A stretch of 64,000 bases of DNA from UBA10649 sp963700745 (GTDB taxonomy: Bacteria > Actinomycetota > Actinomycetes > S36-B12): the NCBI GenBank assembly GCA_963700745.1, contig CAVOYT010000002.1:186001-250000 (forward strand), written 5' to 3'. The translations under genes and the position numbers were made by a program. The notes beneath the pieces are model-generated. The model was not told the origin of the DNA, ran no database searches, and saw only the letters and a program-made list of their open reading frames with translations. The first letter of the stretch is position 1, and each line of letters begins with the position of its first letter. Of the stretch, positions 61,935 through 64,000 are shown piece by piece.

Positions 61935-62232
61935 GAGGTGGGGTCGTCCTCTCGGGGATCAGTCGCAGCGGTGCCGCGGGAGGGAGCCTGCTTGGTCCCT
62001 GCGGCACGGTGATGCAGCGGCGGACGTTGCGCTCGAAGATGCGAGCGGCGTGCAGGGCGCGTCGTTCGTCATGGTGCTCGCTCACCCGTCGCCGCACCGC
62101 CCCGGAGGCCAGCACGGCGTCCAGGTAGACGATCCAGCGGCCGCGTTCCTCGATGACGACGCAGTCGGCGGCGAGCGCCTCCTCGACGTACGGGAACGGG
62201 GGCGGCTCCCAGTGCGGTGCCTCGGCGCTCAC
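61931..62232 (-). CDS. Small hydrogenase-operon protein of unknown function
   Basis: The frame from GTG 62232 gives PHWEPPPFPYVEEALAADCV and VSEHHDERRALHAARIFERN. Read literally it runs to 61858, 77 bp into the next gene. If one C is missing from the CCCC near 61955-61958, it instead ends LIPREDDPTS at 61931 with a TGA that overlaps the next ATG (ATGA). That fits the operon's other junctions, so I give the corrected end. About 100 residues; function unknown. GTG overlaps the protease stop. Confidence 0.65.
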
Positions 62233-62699
62233 CCCGCTCCTCCTTCGACGAGATCCGAGACCTCAGCCGAGATCTCCTCAACGATCCGATCGACAGAGGC
62301 TTGCACACGCGGGCTCAGAGCGTCGCCCGCTTCGAAGGATTCACCCTCGACGAGCCACACGGTGACGTCGTCGGGATAGTCGTCCTTCAGCAGCCACATG
62401 GCGAATCCGAGCGCCTGGTCCCACTTGAACCGGTGGAGGTTCCCCTCGGGTGGGGTGAGGTCGCGCAGCTCCTCGCCGGGAACCCGGTGGATGGTGCCCG
62501 GCTCGACACCGATCCGGGAGGCGTCGACGACGACGACCCGTCGCGCACCGCGCATGGCGAAGGCGACGTCCATGCCAGCCGTCCCACCGTCGATCAGGCG
62601 TACGCCCGGTGGAACTCCGCGCTCCGCCAGGAGTCGGACAAGGATGGGGCCGGCTGCGTCATCCCCGCGGAGCAGGTTGCCGCAGCCGACCACCAGCAC
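62229..62699 (-). CDS. Hydrogenase maturation protease (HyaD/HupD type)
   Basis: The protease cuts the C-terminal peptide off the large subunit after nickel insertion. Seen: VLVVGCGNLLRGDDAAG (first acidic metal ligand in GDD), LIDGGTAGMDV, VVVVDASRIG (second Asp) and a later His in EGNLHRFKWDQ. About 156 residues from GTG 62699. No ATG is near; an upstream CTG overlapping the large-subunit stop is possible. It directly follows the large-subunit gene. Confidence 0.9.
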   Translation of the reverse strand: MLVVGCGNLLRGDDAAGPILVRLLAERGVPPGVRLIDGGTAGMDVAFAMRGARRVVVVDASRIGVEPGTIHRVPGEELRDLTPPEGNLHRFKWDQALGFAMWLLKDDYPDDVTVWLVEGESFEAGDALSPRVQASVDRIVEEISAEVSDLVEGGAG

Positions 62700-62722
62700 G
62701 TCGGTCGGGGGTGGCGCGTAGA

Positions 62723-64000
62723 TCAGCCGCCGCCCATCCGGAACTTGGCCAGTTCGCGACCGGTCTTGCCGTCGTAGGCGTGGACCGTGCAGACCAGGCA
62801 TGAGTCGTAGCTGTGCGCGACCTGTGCCAGCTCGACGGGGAAGTCGGGATTCTCGACGGGTGCGCCGAGGAACGCCTTCTCCATGGGGCCGTGGTTCTCG
62901 TTGCCGTCGCGAGGACCGATGTTCCACGCGGTCGGCGTGATCACCTGGTAGTTGGCGATCTTGCCGTCCTCGAGGACGATCCAGTCCGCCAGCGCACCGC
63001 GGGCGGCCTCCGTGGCTCCGAATCCCTTGCCGGACATCGGTTCCGTCGGCTTGGTGTAGAAGTCCGCGTGCAGGTCGATGTCGTCGAGCCACTTCTTCAC
63101 GCTGCGGAAGTACTTCGGTGCCTCGTGCATGCGGGCGAGCACGCGGGTCAGGACGTTCGCGCCGACGGAGTTGATCATGTCGAACACGAACGGGTCGTAG
63201 TCCTGGTGCGCGGCGGCGTCGGGACGGTTGGCCATCATCTGTCGGGCGAGCGGCCCGACCTCAAGTGGCACGTATCCGAGCGCCGGGGACGTCGTAGCGC
63301 GGGGCCTTGGCCCACGTGTACTTGCCCTGCGCGGCACCCTCGGCCGGGTCGATCGGGTCGGTCACGCCCTCCCACGGGTGCAGCGAGCCGGTCCCACGGA
63401 AGAAGGAATGCGTGATGTCCTCGGTCACACGCGCCTGGTCGAAGTCGTGGTACTCGCCGTTGGCGTAGATGCCGGAGCGGGACTGGAGGGCGGCATTGCG
63501 GCCGTCGACCGTCGGGTTCTGGTAGAGCTCGGGGTCGAGGAACGTGCCGGTGGCGAGGAAGTTCCCGTAGCCCTGGCCGTACTTGTCGAGCCCGATCTCC
63601 ATGCACCACCGGGTGAAGAAGGCGAGGTCGCTGTTGTGCTGCGACTCGTTCTCGTCCATCCAGGCCAGGAAGTCCTGCCAGGTCTTGATCTCCAGGTAGC
63701 GGTCGATCGAGCAGCCGAGCCACTGGCCCTCGAGCCACTCGCGCGCCCAGTGATCGAGGATCGCATGCGAGCGAGTGATGTCGGAGAGGGTCGGGGCGCA
63801 CATCACGCCGCCGGGGATCATGAACGACGAGTGCGGCCACTGCCCGCCGAAGATCGCGTAGACCTCGACCGGAAGCTGCGACAGCACGACGCCGGTCTGG
63901 TAGGCAGTGCCGACGTAGGGCGCGAATCGACGGGCCGCCTCCTCGTACGACGGGGCACCGGCGTACTGCGCGGCCGTCAGGTCCGGGCCCATGATCGCGT
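62723..64000 (-). CDS. [NiFe]-hydrogenase large subunit, group 1h-like (partial, 5' end outside window)
   Basis: The C-terminal 425 residues of a nickel-iron hydrogenase catalytic subunit. The L2 motif SYDSCLVCTVH provides two of the four Ni-ligating cysteines; an 18-residue tail (AYDGKTG...MGGG) after the His would be removed by the adjacent protease. The L1 motif (RxCxxC) lies beyond the right edge. One extra C in CCCC near 63286-63290 shifts the frame between KAPRYDVP and ALGYVPLEVGPLARQM. Group 1h (actinobacterial high-affinity H2 oxidation) is inferred from the NHL, NifU-like and TPR neighbours and the YDSCLVCTVHAYDGKTG end. Confidence 0.92.

Noticed and set aside
1..64000. tRNA or rRNA genes
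   Set aside because: I looked in the intergenic gaps for cloverleaf-type segments and T-loop motifs and saw none; most gaps are under 150 bases.

Overview
The window is a high-GC (roughly two-thirds G+C by eye) actinobacterial chromosome segment. The lineage call rests on gene content and order. A DNA-repair helicase XPB, its helicase-associated partner, a 127-residue cold-shock protein, a DUF3027 protein, SerC, a CitA-type citrate synthase and PdxH lie in one block, as I recall from the mycobacterial Rv0861c-Rv0889c region. There are also an IdeR-type iron regulator with every metal ligand at the expected residue number, and many TAnnnT -10 boxes placed 6-7 nt before a start codon (leaderless transcripts). 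The genus is not resolvable from sequence alone.

Layout. 1-6.8 kb: a DeoR regulator, a carbohydrate-type ABC importer (lipoprotein plus two unusually large permeases, no ATPase) and glycerol-3-phosphate dehydrogenase. 6.9-27.4 kb: conserved housekeeping backbone (XPB, helicase-associated protein, cold shock, DUF3027, inositol-dehydrogenase-like oxidoreductase, MFS exporters, SerC, citrate synthase, PdxH, ParA, photolyase). A three-gene N-succinyl-amino-acid module (M20 hydrolase, GNAT, enolase-superfamily racemase) is inserted between the two helicase genes. 27.4-32.4 kb: IdeR, a MoxR ATPase, a beta-ketoadipyl-CoA-type thiolase and a CoxE-like VWA protein. 33.5-53.8 kb: an aromatic-catabolism island. 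53.9-64 kb: the maturation and accessory genes of a [NiFe]-hydrogenase, ending inside the large-subunit gene, which runs off the right edge.

How the genes work together. HapC/HapD (hydroquinone dioxygenase), a semialdehyde dehydrogenase, maleylacetate reductase, PcaI/PcaJ and the thiolase at 29.1 kb form an uninterrupted inferred route hydroquinone -> 4-hydroxymuconic semialdehyde -> maleylacetate -> beta-ketoadipate -> beta-ketoadipyl-CoA -> succinyl-CoA + acetyl-CoA. Next to it are a complete Liv-type ABC importer with a second, paralogous binding protein, a catechol 2,3-dioxygenase with its XylT-like ferredoxin, a hydroxymuconic-semialdehyde dehydrogenase, a benzaldehyde-type dehydrogenase and a hydroxyquinol 1,2-dioxygenase. 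Two IclR regulators sit in the island. Two distinct palindrome families (GTTC-N7-GAAC near the first, GTTCC-N7-GGAAC near the second) mark their likely target promoters. The hydrogenase operon (large subunit, protease, small acidic protein, repeat-rich helical protein, 119-residue protein, NifU-like, NHL propeller, HypF-C-D-E) is consecutive, mostly with overlapping stops and starts, and resembles group 1h high-affinity uptake hydrogenases of Actinobacteria.

Caveat. At least 21 single-base frameshifts break 17 otherwise intact, conserved genes, mostly at runs of G or C. I read them as sequence errors and give the full gene span in each case. I see no tRNA, rRNA, insertion sequence or CRISPR array. 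No gene-free stretch exceeds 300 bases; the longest (41820-42052) holds a terminator, an operator and a promoter.
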